NCBI RefSeq assembly: GCF_000219725.1
Contig: NC_015732.1
Location: forward strand, 2,858,972 to 2,922,971
DNA: 64,000 nt
From: Gracilinema caldarium DSM 7334
GTDB taxonomy: Bacteria; Spirochaetota; Spirochaetia; Treponematales; Breznakiellaceae
Reading direction: 5' to 3'
In this document: one piece after another, positions 1 through 9,804 of the stretch
Layout: every line of letters begins with the position of its first letter
Numbering within the stretch: the stretch's first letter is position 1
Notes under the pieces: model-generated
What the model was told of the DNA's origin: nothing
Database searches by the model: none
What the model saw: only the letters and a program-made list of their open reading frames with translations
Made by a program: the position numbers and the translations under genes

Positions 1-3000
1 GCGGCTCGTACCGCCGCCATGGGCCGGGTCGTTTGGCCAGGGAACGATACCCGAGAAGGCGGCGCCTGAGGGGCTCCCCTGGTTAAAGACGGGGAGCCAG
101 AGCCCTATGGGGCCGTTGACGCTCGTTGCCCGGAAGGTATCGGCCACGTTGCTGTCGAAATGGAGCGACAGATTGACTGGATTCAGAGCGGGGTTCACCC
201 GGACCTGCAGGGTGATGTCCTGGTCCCGGAGCCACTGGGTTCCCGTAAAGTCCCGCACAAGACCGATGGTCTGGCCCGCAGCCTCGCTTCCCGTGGGGAA
301 GGCTGACTCATACTGGCTTTCGCTCACCTCTGTGGTCACGCTGTCCCGGGCCCAGATAGGCCAGACAAAGTAACGGTCATCGGTGGCACTGGCCGGCGGC
401 ACCGAGATAAGAACGTCGCTGATGCGGTGGGAGTTGGATGAAAGTGAAATAGGGTTGGGTAAAGTCCCATTTGGATATTCCGGTGCTTCAGTAACAAAAG
501 CTGAATAAACAGGGTCTGTTGTCCAATCGGTAATTGGCTGTGCCCGATCACTGATATTATTAGCAATTGTTACAGTCGTACTTCCATTTGCGATATCATT
601 AATGTTATAGGCAGTAGGGTAAGTTGCCATAACACCAAAAAGAGATCCTGTACCAATTTGTCCGACCACATTAAGTGCTGTTGCTGAAGCAAAATCATTT
701 ATATCCGTATTTGCTATAGAATTCCCCAATGAATTATTTATTGGTTCATTAAAAGCAAAAAAAGTCTCAGAAGAACCTGGCAATGAGAAGGTATAGACAA
801 TCCGCGGCGGAACCGTATCGGCCGGTATAATTGGATTTGCCAGATCTGTTCCCAGGCTGAAATAGGGTGCTATGGTACCTTTCAGAGACCTATTTGCTTG
901 TAGTGTTATAATCCTCCAAGAGGGGGTTATATTTCCATCCACATAGGGTTTTTCTTTCAGCCAGATATAAAATACTGAATCACCATAGGTACCAGAGAAA
1001 CCATTTGTGCCTTTAGTCCTATCCACCTCATAACCATCAACGGATACTTCAAAATTAGAAAAGTCCATATTTAAAAACGATTGGGTCTTTACCTTAATAC
1101 GGTCTATTTTACCATTTCCATTTTCATCTTCAGTATAACTGTACAGTACATTGAGACCGCTTATCCATCCATAACAGGTTAATTGCTGTTCACCTGGTGG
1201 GCTGTTATCAGCAGTAACTGTACCCAATAGGGCAAGACCTGAATCATAGGAAATAGGGGTACTTCTGGCATCGCTGTAATAAATCGTTACATGCTGTAAA
1301 TCGACGATTGCTGTTCCTGCGAGGTTGATCTGCCACATTAACGCGGGATCTGGTGCTGCAGGTAAAACCCAATTGAGATCTTGACCGTCATCCCCTTGGT
1401 TATCTCGGGTAATAGTTATGTTATTGCCAGATGTTCCATGAATATTGAGTTTACCGTTGCTAAGAAAATACTGTGTTTTATTTCGCTCAAATCGTATTGT
1501 TCCTCCGGCTACGTAATATTTTAATTCATACCATTCGTTTGAACCAGAAATAACAGGATTATTACTTGTAAATTCAACAACACAGGTGCCGGGAATAAAA
1601 TGATTTGCAATACCGGTGTTATTGGTCCAATTTCCGCCAACAGTAATATTGTGATCATTGGATGTAAAAGATCCATTCTGAATAGTAAGATTCCCGGAAA
1701 TGCTTAACACCGAAACTAACGAGATATTTCCGCCAGAATTTAAACTAAGGTTCCCGATCTGCACACCGGCGTTCAACGTCGTCCCCGCCCCGGTCATCAC
1801 CAGCGTCGAGTTCCCCGGCGTGTTAAAGGTCCCTGAGATCGCCACATTCCCAGAGGCTGTTATCGTATTCGTCCCCGTATTGTTTATCGTCCCCGTGCTC
1901 GTGAAAGCTCCACAATTTATCGCTGAGCCCCCGCCGTTAAACGTTATCGCTCCTCCGTTCGTTATCCCGTTCGCACCAGCCGCCACCGTCCCTCCGGCTC
2001 CCACCGTCATCGTCCCATTCAAGGTCGATGCGGCTCCCAGGCTCAACGTGGTCGTCCCCACCGCGATGCTCGACCCCGCCACTGCTACGATTCCGTTCGT
2101 GAACGTCACTGCCGCGTTCAGGCTCACATCCGTCAGGTTCGGCAGGTTCGCCGCAGGCCCGTACACCAGGTTCCCCATCGTCAGGTCCTGTCCCGACCAG
2201 CTGATATCATTCCCCGCGTAGTTCGCACTGGCCGCTGTCCCCTGCAGGGTCAGCACCCCGCCCCCTGAGTTCAGCTCAAAGCTCCCGTTGTTCGTTACCG
2301 TGCTCCCCGCACTCACATTCAGCGTCACCGCACCGGGAACCACCGTCGAGTCCAGCCGGAACGTCGTCCCGGTATTTATCGTTATATTTTGTGTCGTTGC
2401 TGTCCCGCTCCACTGTACCACCGTCCCGCCGCCGCTCACGCTCACAGATCCCAGGGTCTGCCCGTTCGGCCTCACAACCTGGGTCCCGCCGCCGTTCAAC
2501 GCCAGCGTCGAGCCAGCCCCGTTCGACAGCGTTCCCAGCGTTACATTCCCGCCGACCGTCACCGTCCCACCGCCGTTCATATTCAACGTCCCACCGGTTA
2601 CATTCAGGGCTCCACTGACGCTGATGTCGTTCCCCGCCCCCTTGTTCAGCGTACTCGTCACCGTAAGCTGGTTACACTCTATCGAGGTCGTCATCGTCTT
2701 CGCCGCCGTACTCACCGTTACCGTTCCCAGGTTCTGCTTCATCACGTTCGAGTCCGTCACGTTCCCCGCAGCTCCTCCCACCCCTCCCAGGGTCAGGCTC
2801 TGCCCGTTGTGCACGTACGTCCCCGTGTTGTTGATCACAAAGTTCCGGTTCACCACCAGTGCATCCTGCGGTGTCACCGTCGCCCCTGCTCCGATCGTCA
2901 GGTCATAGAATCGCTGCCCGTTCGATGTCAGTAAACAGCTTCCCGTGAACACCACCACCCCGCTGTTATGGGTAAAGCTCCCCAGCGTCAGGTCCCCGCC

Positions 3001-6000
3001 TACGTTCGTCGTCCCGCTCGAGGCTGTCAGCGTCCCTCCGTTTATCCCTCCGTTCAGGTTCAGCGTCCCGCTCCCTCCCGTCAGCGTCCCTCCCGCATTC
3101 GTCACCAGCCCACCGAACGTCGCACTCTGGTTCCCCAGCGTGATCGTCCCGCCGTTCGTCGTCACACCCGTCACCGACAGCACGTTGTTCCCTACCGCGA
3201 GGGTGTGGCCTACAGCCACCGAAAGATTGTTAGCTACCGTGAGGGTCCCACTTACGTTTACCGTCTCAGGTCCGGCACCCGTCGTAATCGACAGGTTATT
3301 GAACGTCTGGTTTCCGGTCGTTAAGGTTACAGGCGTCACGGTCCCGTTCAGCTCGATCATACCTCCGCTGTGCGCCAGCGTCGTAAAGGTTACCGTGGTT
3401 CCCCCAATCCGGGTTGTCCCGCTCGTCGCGATATAGTCCGGCACCGTGAAGTTACCTCCCACCGTCACCAGACCGCTCCCGCCGTTAAGCTGTGCCGTCC
3501 CCGCTCCTGTCGCAGACCCCGTGATCGCCGCCCCGAATCCTCCCAGAGCCAGGCTCGTACCGGTCCCCAGATTCAGCGAACCCGCCAGCTGCAGGTTCGC
3601 AAGGCTCGTCACCGTCGCAGTTCCACCCGTCGTCAGGTTCCCGATCTGCACACCGGCGTTCAACGTCGTCCCCGCCCCGGTCATCACCAGCGTCGAGTTC
3701 CCCGGCGTGTTAAAGGTCCCTGAGATCGCCACATTCCCAGAGGCTGTTATCGTATTCGTCCCCGTATTGTTTATCGTCCCCGTGCTCGTGAAAGCTCCAC
3801 AATTTATCGCTGAGCCCCCGCCGTTAAACGTTATCGCTCCTCCGTTCGTTATCCCGTTCGCACCAGCCGCCACCGTCCCTCCGGCTCCCACCGTCATCGT
3901 CCCATTCAAGGTCGATGCGGCTCCCAGGCTCAACGTGGTCGTCCCCACCGCGATGCTCGACCCCGCCACTGCTACGATTCCGTTCGTGAACGTCACTGCC
4001 GCGTTCAGGCTCACATCCGTCAGGTTCGGCAGGTTCGCCGCAGGCCCGTACACCAGGTTCCCCATCGTCAGGTCCTGTCCCGACCAGCTGATATCATTCC
4101 CCGCGTAGTTCGCACTGGCCGCTGTCCCCTGCAGGGTCAGCACCCCGCCCCCTGAGTTCAGCTCAAAGCTCCCGTTGTTCGTTACCGTGCTCCCCGCACT
4201 CACATTCAGCGTCACCGCTCCGGGAACCACCGTCGAGTCCAGCCGGAACGTCGTCCCGGTATTTATCGTTATATTTTGTGTCGTTGCTGTCCCGCTCCAC
4301 TGTACCACCGTCCCGCCGCCGCTCACGCTCACAGATCCCAGGGTCTGCCCGTTCGGCCTCACAACCTGGGTCCCGCCGCCGTTCAACGCCAGCGTCGAGC
4401 CAGCCCCGTTCGACAGCGTTCCCAGCGTTACATTCCCGCCGACCGTCACCGTCCCACCGCCGTTCATATTCAACGTCCCACCGGTTACATTCAGGGCTCC
4501 ACTGACGCTGATGTCGTTCCCCGCCCCCTTGTTCAGCGTACTCGTCACCGTAAGCTGGTTACACTCTATCGAGGTCGTCATCGTCTTCGCCGCCGTACTC
4601 ACCGTTACCGTTCCCAGGTTCTGCTTCATCACGTTCGAGTCCGTCACGTTCCCCGCAGCTCCTCCCACCCCTCCCAGGGTCAGGCTCTGCCCGTTGTGCA
4701 CGTACGTCCCCGTGTTGTTGATCACAAAGTTCCGGTTCACCACCAGTGCATCCTGCGGTGTCACCGTCGCCCCTGCTCCGATCGTCAGGTCATAGAATCG
4801 CTGCCCGTTCGATGTCAGTAAACAGCTTCCCGTGAACACCACCACCCCGCTGTTATGGGTAAAGCTCCCCAGCGTCAGGTCCCCGCCTACGTTCGTCGTC
4901 CCGCTCGAGGCTGTCAGCGTCCCTCCGTTTATCCCTCCGTTCAGGTTCAGCGTCCCGCTCCCTCCCGTCAGCGTCCCTCCCGCATTCGTCACCAGCCCAC
5001 CGAACGTCGCACTTTGGTTCCCCAGCGTGATCGTCCCGCTGTTCGTCGTCGTACCCGTCACCGACAGCACGTTGTTCCCTACCGCGAGGGTGTGGCCTAC
5101 AGCCACCGAAAGATTGTTAGCTACCGTGAGGGTCCCACTTACATTAACCGTCTCAGGTCCGGCACCCGTCGTAATCGACAGGTTATTGAACGTCTGGTTT
5201 CCGGTCGTTAAGGTTACAGGCGTCACGGTCCCGTTCAGCTCGATCATACCTCCGCTGTGCGCCAGCGTCGTAAAGGTTACCGTGGTTCCCCCAATCCGGG
5301 TTGTCCCGCTCGTCGCGATATAGTCCGGCACCGTGAAGTTACCTCCCACCGTCACCAGACCGCTCCCGCCGTTAAGCTGTGCCGTCCCCGCTCCTGTCGC
5401 AGACCCCGTGATCGCCGCCCCGAATCCTCCCAGAGCCAGGCTCGTACCGGTCCCCAGATTCAGCGAACCCGCCAGCTGCAGGTTCGCAAGGCTCGTCACC
5501 GTCGCAGTTCCACCCGTCGTCAGGTTCCCGATCTGCACACCGGCGTTCAACGTCGTCCCCGCCCCGGTCATCACCAGCGTCGAGTTCCCCGGCGTGTTAA
5601 AGGTCCCTGAGATCGCCACATTCCCAGAGGCTGTTATCGTATTCGTCCCCGTATTGTTTATCGTCCCCGTGCTCGTGAAAGCTCCACAATTTATCGCTGA
5701 GCCCCCGCCGTTAAACGTTATCGCTCCTCCGTTCGTTATCCCGTTCGCACCAGCCGCCACCGTCCCTCCGGCTCCCACCGTCATCGTCCCATTCAAGGTC
5801 GATGCGGCTCCCAGGCTCAACGTGGTCGTCCCCACCGCGATGCTCGACCCCGCCACTGCTACGATTCCGTTCGTGAACGTCACTGCCGCGTTCAGGCTCA
5901 CATCCGTCAGGTTCGGCAGGTTCGCCGCAGGCCCGTACACCAGGTTCCCCATCGTCAGGTCCTGTCCCGACCAGCTGATATCATTCCCCGCGTAGTTCGC

Positions 6001-8727
6001 ACTGGCCGCTGTCCCCTGCAGGGTCAGCACCCCGCCCCCTGAGTTCAGCTCAAAGCTCCCGTTGTTCGTTACCGTGCTCCCCGCACTCACATTCAGCGTC
6101 ACCGCTCCGGGAACCACCGTCGAGTCCAGCCGGAACGTCGTCCCGGTATTTATCGTTATATTTTGTGTCGTTGCTGTCCCGCTCCACTGTACCACCGTCC
6201 CGCCGCCGCTCACGCTCACAGATCCCAGGGTCTGCCCGTTCGGCCTCACAACCTGGGTCCCGCCGCCGTTCAACGCCAGCGTCGAGCCAGCCCCGTTCGA
6301 CAGCGTTCCCAGCGTTACATTCCCGCCGACCGTCACCGTCCCACCGCCGTTCATATTCAACGTCCCACCGGTTACATTCAGGGCTCCACTGACGCTGATG
6401 TCGTTCCCCGCCCCCTTGTTCAGCGTACTCGTCACCGTAAGCTGGTTACACTCTATCGAGGTCGTCATCGTCTTCGCCGCCGTACTCACCGTTACCGTTC
6501 CCAGGTTCTGCTTCATCACGTTCGAGTCCGTCACGTTCCCCGCAGCTCCTCCCACCCCTCCCAGGGTCAGGCTCTGCCCGTTGTGCACGTACGTCCCCGT
6601 GTTGTTGATCACAAAGTTCCGGTTCACCACCAGTGCATCCTGCGGTGTCACCGTCGCCCCTGCTCCGATCGTCAGGTCATAGAATCGCTGCCCGTTCGAT
6701 GTCAGTAAACAGCTTCCCGTGAACACCACCACCCCGCTGTTATGGGTAAAGCTCCCCAGCGTCAGGTCCCCGCCTACGTTCGTCGTCCCGCTCGAGGCTG
6801 TCAGCGTCCCTCCGTTTATCCCTCCGTTCAGGTTCAGCGTCCCGCTCCCTCCCGTCAGCGTCCCTCCCGCATTCGTCACCAGCCCACCGAACGTCGCACT
6901 CTGGTTCCCCAGCGTGATCGTCCCGCCGTTCGTCGTCGTACCCGTCACCGACAGCACGTTGTTCCCTACCGCGAGGGTGTGGCCTACAGCCACCGAAAGA
7001 TTGTTAGCTACCGTGAGGGTCCCACTTACGTTTACCGTCTCAGGTCCGGCACCCGTCGTAATCGACAGGTTATTAAAGGTATTAGCACTATAGATCGTCC
7101 CAGTCCCCGTAAAGATTACCGTACCACCATTGTGGGTAAAGTTCGTCACATTCCAGTTCGTACCCACACTCACACTCGTACTCGTCGGGGCAAGCAAGGT
7201 TCCCACCGGACTCCCGTTCGTCCCCATGTACCCGCCTACCGTCAGCGTGTTCCCTCCCGTTATCGACGATGCATCCAGCGTCCCGGCTCCACTCACATTA
7301 CCGCCTATCGTCTGACTAAAGTTTGCCAGAACCAAGGTCCCTGCGGTTAGGGTCAGGTTCCCTGCTACCGTTACCGCTGCATTGGCAGTCACCGTTCCAC
7401 TGCTGTTTATTGTCAAATTTTCATAGGTTGATCCCCAAACCAAGGTGCCTGAGAGGCCATAGTATTCGATTGCACTACCGGCCCCATTTATCTTTGTTCC
7501 TCCCACCGTTTCAGTTCCCTGTAAGCGAATTATTCCATTATTAGTAATGGTGGATAATCCGGTCAGGTTGTATCCGTTAAGGTCCAGGGTGGCCCCGGGA
7601 TCGACGGTAACCGAGGCCGCTGTTGCATGGGTTGTAAGGACTGGACTATTTGGTGTTCCTGATGGAATAACGACAAGTGAGGTAACTGTTGGGACCGAAC
7701 CCACATCCCAGTTTGCAGCGGTGCTCCAATCGGTACTAGTATCTCCATCCCAGTTCCAGATGGTGGCTGAGGGCTGAATAAAAGAAATACTTCCCAGGAT
7801 AAACCCATTGGGGGCCAGAATAGAAACATTAAGACCATCCCCTGCATCTACGGCTCCGGGATAGGTTATATTGAATGAAAAGGTACCCGCTCCGGAAAGG
7901 GTAGTAAAATTGGTAGCCCCCACCGAACCGGTGATGATCGCACCATCAACGGTATAGCTTTCATTGGTCGTAATATTGTCATTGGTTCTTGTGGTAGTAT
8001 ATTGAAATTGGGTTCCAGAAGAAAAAGTTCCCGTCAAGGTAACCGTAATGGTCGTTCCCGCCGCCGGAGTCTGAGAAGTAGTGGGGGAATGGTAAGTAAC
8101 TCCACCGGTGGTAATGGTCATATTATTAAAGATGATATTATAACCCGTGCCAGAAAGGCTTGCCGCAGAAAGACTACAGGTGCCATCTCCATTGAAGGTG
8201 GTGGAAGTACCCGCATTCTGGTTGCCCCAAAAAGTACCAGAGATAGAAATAGATACATTATTACTTAGGTTGATGGTATTGGTGGCGTTTTCATTCGCAT
8301 CCATGTAGCCCGTTACATTGATAGATCCCGGCCCTACGATATTTACATTGCTCGGAATTGCCCCACCACCACTCTGACCAAAGTTCAGACTTCCCCCCGA
8401 AACTAATAGAGTAAATCCGTTTAAATAGAATGTTACCGTATTCGCATTATTATGATTAAACACCACACTGTTCATGGTGTAGTTATTATCAAGGGTAATC
8501 GACGAGGTTCCATCTAGGGCTACTACATCGCTGGCAGAAGGAAGGGTCCCGCCACTCCAGTTTGCGGCGGTTCCCCAGGTACCACTGGTACCGGCATTCC
8601 AGGTCTTTGTTGGGGTAGGAGATTGGGCAAATATCGGTGCAATATAGATATAGGTACTAAACAAGAGTATACAGAGTAACCATTTATTAAAATTAAATGA
8701 ATGAAAACATGATAATGCTCTTTTCAC
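1..8727 (-). CDS. Giant secreted beta-repeat surface protein (3' end beyond window)
   Basis: The minus strand has no stop codon in this frame from 8727 to the left edge, at least 2909 codons. I chose the GTG at 8727 because AGGGAG lies 7 nt upstream, and the product begins with a basic segment (KRALSCF) and a hydrophobic core ending near IFAQ, a plausible signal peptide of about 34 residues. The mature start has the Trp/Gly pattern (NWSGG..P..D) common at the head of autotransporter-type passengers. The rest is Gly/Thr/Asn/Ser-rich with short beta-strand-like repeats (TLTVGG, GGTLNLNGG), typical of beta-helix adhesins. A 629-residue unit is repeated in the middle; the last ~580 visible residues are unrelated to it and less repetitive. 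The C-terminus, and so any outer-membrane barrel or anchor, is outside the window. Surface role is inferred; no catalytic domain was recognised. Confidence 0.85.
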   Translation of the reverse strand, partial: MKRALSCFHSFNFNKWLLCILLFSTYIYIAPIFAQSPTPTKTWNAGTSGTWGTAANWSGGTLPSASDVVALDGTSSITLDNNYTMNSVVFNHNNANTVTFYLNGFTLLVSGGSLNFGQSGGGAIPSNVNIVGPGSINVTGYMDANENATNTINLSNNVSISISGTFWGNQNAGTSTTFNGDGTCSLSAASLSGTGYNIIFNNMTITTGGVTYHSPTTSQTPAAGTTITVTLTGTFSSGTQFQYTTTRTNDNITTNESYTVDGAIITGSVGATNFTTLSGAGTFSFNITYPGAVDAGDGLNVSILAPNGFILGSISFIQPSATIWNWDGDTSTDWSTAANWDVGSVPTVTSLVVIPSGTPNSPVLTTHATAASVTVDPGATLDLNGYNLTGLSTITNNGIIRLQGTETVGGTKINGAGSAIEYYGLSGTLVWGSTYENLTINSSGTVTANAAVTVAGNLTLTAGTLVLANFSQTIGGNVSGAGTLDASSITGGNTLTVGGYMGTNGSPVGTLLAPTSTSVSVGTNWNVTNFTHNGGTVIFTGTGTIYSANTFNNLSITTGAGPETVNVSGTLTVANNLSVAVGHTLAVGNNVLSVTGTTTNGGTITLGNQSATFGGLVTNAGGTLTGGSGTLNLNGGINGGTLTASSGTTNVGGDLTLGSFTHNSGVVVFTGSCLLTSNGQRFYDLTIGAGATVTPQDALVVNRNFVINNTGTYVHNGQSLTLGGVGGAAGNVTDSNVMKQNLGTVTVSTAAKTMTTSIECNQLTVTSTLNKGAGNDISVSGALNVTGGTLNMNGGGTVTVGGNVTLGTLSNGAGSTLALNGGGTQVVRPNGQTLGSVSVSGGGTVVQWSGTATTQNITINTGTTFRLDSTVVPGAVTLNVSAGSTVTNNGSFELNSGGGVLTLQGTAASANYAGNDISWSGQDLTMGNLVYGPAANLPNLTDVSLNAAVTFTNGIVAVAGSSIAVGTTTLSLGAASTLNGTMTVGAGGTVAAGANGITNGGAITFNGGGSAINCGAFTSTGTINNTGTNTITASGNVAISGTFNTPGNSTLVMTGAGTTLNAGVQIGNLTTGGTATVTSLANLQLAGSLNLGTGTSLALGGFGAAITGSATGAGTAQLNGGSGLVTVGGNFTVPDYIATSGTTRIGGTTVTFTTLAHSGGMIELNGTVTPVTLTTGNQTFNNLSITTGAGPETVNVSGTLTVANNLSVAVGHTLAVGNNVLSVTGTTTNSGTITLGNQSATFGGLVTNAGGTLTGGSGTLNLNGGINGGTLTASSGTTNVGGDLTLGSFTHNSGVVVFTGSCLLTSNGQRFYDLTIGAGATVTPQDALVVNRNFVINNTGTYVHNGQSLTLGGVGGAAGNVTDSNVMKQNLGTVTVSTAAKTMTTSIECNQLTVTSTLNKGAGNDISVSGALNVTGGTLNMNGGGTVTVGGNVTLGTLSNGAGSTLALNGGGTQVVRPNGQTLGSVSVSGGGTVVQWSGTATTQNITINTGTTFRLDSTVVPGAVTLNVSAGSTVTNNGSFELNSGGGVLTLQGTAASANYAGNDISWSGQDLTMGNLVYGPAANLPNLTDVSLNAAVTFTNGIVAVAGSSIAVGTTTLSLGAASTLNGTMTVGAGGTVAAGANGITNGGAITFNGGGSAINCGAFTSTGTINNTGTNTITASGNVAISGTFNTPGNSTLVMTGAGTTLNAGVQIGNLTTGGTATVTSLANLQLAGSLNLGTGTSLALGGFGAAITGSATGAGTAQLNGGSGLVTVGGNFTVPDYIATSGTTRIGGTTVTFTTLAHSGGMIELNGTVTPVTLTTGNQTFNNLSITTGAGPETVNVSGTLTVANNLSVAVGHTLAVGNNVLSVTGVTTNGGTITLGNQSATFGGLVTNAGGTLTGGSGTLNLNGGINGGTLTASSGTTNVGGDLTLGSFTHNSGVVVFTGSCLLTSNGQRFYDLTIGAGATVTPQDALVVNRNFVINNTGTYVHNGQSLTLGGVGGAAGNVTDSNVMKQNLGTVTVSTAAKTMTTSIECNQLTVTSTLNKGAGNDISVSGALNVTGGTLNMNGGGTVTVGGNVTLGTLSNGAGSTLALNGGGTQVVRPNGQTLGSVSVSGGGTVVQWSGTATTQNITINTGTTFRLDSTVVPGAVTLNVSAGSTVTNNGSFELNSGGGVLTLQGTAASANYAGNDISWSGQDLTMGNLVYGPAANLPNLTDVSLNAAVTFTNGIVAVAGSSIAVGTTTLSLGAASTLNGTMTVGAGGTVAAGANGITNGGAITFNGGGSAINCGAFTSTGTINNTGTNTITASGNVAISGTFNTPGNSTLVMTGAGTTLNAGVQIGNLSLNSGGNISLVSVLSISGNLTIQNGSFTSNDHNITVGGNWTNNTGIANHFIPGTCVVEFTSNNPVISGSNEWYELKYYVAGGTIRFERNKTQYFLSNGKLNIHGTSGNNITITRDNQGDDGQDLNWVLPAAPDPALMWQINLAGTAIVDLQHVTIYYSDARSTPISYDSGLALLGTVTADNSPPGEQQLTCYGWISGLNVLYSYTEDENGNGKIDRIKVKTQSFLNMDFSNFEVSVDGYEVDRTKGTNGFSGTYGDSVFYIWLKEKPYVDGNITPSWRIITLQANRSLKGTIAPYFSLGTDLANPIIPADTVPPRIVYTFSLPGSSETFFAFNEPINNSLGNSIANTDINDFASATALNVVGQIGTGSLFGVMATYPTAYNINDIANGSTTVTIANNISDRAQPITDWTTDPVYSAFVTEAPEYPNGTLPNPISLSSNSHRISDVLISVPPASATDDRYFVWPIWARDSVTTEVSESQYESAFPTGSEAAGQTIGLVRDFTGTQWLRDQDITLQVRVNPALNPVNLSLHFDSNVADTFRATSVNGPIGLWLPVFNQGSPSGAAFSGIVPWPNDPAHGGGTSR
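1748..7074 (-). repeat. 2.8 tandem copies of a 1887-bp in-frame unit
   Basis: The sequence at 1748-3634 recurs at 3635-5521 and again, truncated, at 5522-7074. The period is 1887 bp, exactly 629 codons, so the reading frame of the giant minus-strand gene is kept. The copies differ at only a handful of positions that I found by eye, for example around 2331/4218, 3112/4999, 3145-3160/5032-5047 and 3254/5141. Identity stops abruptly at both edges: before 1748 on one side and after 7074 on the other. Each unit itself contains degenerate shorter beta-strand repeats. Confidence 0.95.
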
Positions 8728-8783
8728 GAAAGTACTCCCTGTATAAGGTATCATGGGACTTTTTGCTATTTTTTCTATTAGTA

Positions 8784-8812
8784 AGTATATCCGCTAATAC
8801 GTTTCCTTTCAA
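8784..8812 (-). promoter_or_regulatory. Promoter of the giant surface-protein gene
   Basis: On the minus strand TTGAAA (8812-8807), a 17-bp spacer and TATACT (8789-8784) form a good sigma-70 type promoter. It would give a leader of about 50 nt before the GTG start at 8727. Confidence 0.6.
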
Positions 8813-8870
8813 ATCAGCTTATCTGTTTTTCCATCCACCCCTTTATTTCTATTCCTTTTGTGTTATTATA

Positions 8871-8899
8871 TTGAGAAACAACAGTTACAATTTTACATT
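8871..8899 (+). promoter_or_regulatory. Promoter of the receiver/CheX/kinase operon
   Basis: TTGAGA (8871-8876), a 17-bp spacer and TACATT (8894-8899) precede the receiver gene by about 30 nt of leader. This supports the ATG at 8937 as the start, since longer in-frame extensions would begin upstream of this promoter. Confidence 0.55.
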
Positions 8900-8936
8900 A
8901 TTTGCATTTTTATTCTTAAAAGTTGGAGTTACTACT

Positions 8937-9311
8937 ATGAACACAAAGACGATCCTTGTCGTCGATGATTCTCGAATTATGAGAAACATTGTAAAAAACA
9001 CCTGTATAAGCATGGGGATTCCCTGTGAGTTCCTAGAAGCAGCAAATGGGAAGGATGCCTTGCACCTTGTACAGCATCATACGGTGGACCTTATTCTGCT
9101 CGATTGGAACATGCCCGAACTATCTGGAATCGATTTTTTAAAACAAATTCGTACCATACCCGACTATAAAAACCTTCCAGTCATCATGATTACCAGTGAA
9201 GCTGCAAAATATAATGTGATAGAAGCTCTCAAAGCCGGAGCTACCGATTACATCATAAAACCAGTCAATGAACGAATATTTACTGAAAAACTTTCAAAAA
9301 TCATCTGGTAA
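8937..9311 (+). CDS. CheY-like single-domain response regulator
   Basis: A 124-residue stand-alone receiver. The acidic pair D10/D11 sits in VVDDS, the phospho-acceptor is D56 in LLDWNMP, T-S follows in MITSE, and the lysine is in IIKPVN. The ATG at 8937 has GGAG 8 nt upstream. Upstream in-frame codons are AT-rich, encode a hydrophobic stretch unlike a receiver and lie before the apparent promoter, so I excluded them. It is followed after 11 bp by a CheX-like phosphatase gene and then by a CheA-like membrane kinase, which are the likely enzymes that dephosphorylate and phosphorylate it. No output domain is present, so it presumably acts by protein contact. Confidence 0.85.
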   Translation: MNTKTILVVDDSRIMRNIVKNTCISMGIPCEFLEAANGKDALHLVQHHTVDLILLDWNMPELSGIDFLKQIRTIPDYKNLPVIMITSEAAKYNVIEALKAGATDYIIKPVNERIFTEKLSKIIW

Positions 9312-9322
9312 GGAGATTCCCC

Positions 9323-9802
9323 ATGGAAAAATATATAGAACCCTTTGTACAGGTCTGTGAATCGGTTTTTCAGTCCTTTTTAAATTATACCATATCGGTA
9401 GGACGCCCCTATTTATGTGAATCTACAACAACCCATAATTGGGATATATCGGGCATTATCGGCCTTACCGGGGAAGCCCGTGGTGCGGTAGTGCTGTCCA
9501 TGAAAGAAGACCTCGCACTACGCATAACAGAGAACCTTTCAGGGGTAAAGAAAACTCAGGTTGATGATGAGGTAGTGGATGCAATTGGCGAACTGGTCAA
9601 TATCATAGCCGGTAATGCTAAAAAGGGTCTGGAAGAATCCTTTAGGCTTATCATATCACTGCCTACTATCGTTCATGGCGACCAACATACCATTTCCTGG
9701 CCTGTCGAAAAGACTCGCATCATCTGTATTCCCTGTGCTATACCTTCTGAAAAAGCTGAATTTTGTCTTTCTGTAGCGCTAGAAATAACCAAGGGGCAAT
9801 AA
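9323..9802 (+). CDS. CheX-like chemotaxis phosphatase
   Basis: A 159-residue protein with the CheC/CheX/FliY-type helix motif: E90 and N93 in GELVNIIAGNAKK match the conserved ExxN pair that attacks the phospho-aspartate of CheY. A central Gly-rich beta region (GIIGLTGEARGAVVLSM) is also typical of CheX. AAGGAG lies about 7 nt before the ATG. The gene sits between a single receiver and a kinase, so the natural substrate is the receiver encoded immediately upstream. CheX is the usual CheY phosphatase of spirochaetes; this copy seems dedicated to a side module, and whether it also serves the main chemotaxis system cannot be seen here. Confidence 0.8.
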   Translation: MEKYIEPFVQVCESVFQSFLNYTISVGRPYLCESTTTHNWDISGIIGLTGEARGAVVLSMKEDLALRITENLSGVKKTQVDDEVVDAIGELVNIIAGNAKKGLEESFRLIISLPTIVHGDQHTISWPVEKTRIICIPCAIPSEKAEFCLSVALEITKGQ

Positions 9803-9804
9803 CT

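Noticed and set aside
1700-7350. Long plus-strand frames rich in Pro/Val or Arg/Ser across the repeat region
   Set aside because: They repeat with the 1887-bp period, lack ribosome-binding sites and are antisense to a continuous minus-strand frame whose product has a signal peptide and beta-repeat composition. They arise from its codon bias.
8697-8936. N-terminal hydrophobic extension of the receiver gene
   Set aside because: The extension precedes the promoter at 8871-8899 and has no ribosome-binding site; the ATG at 8937 does.
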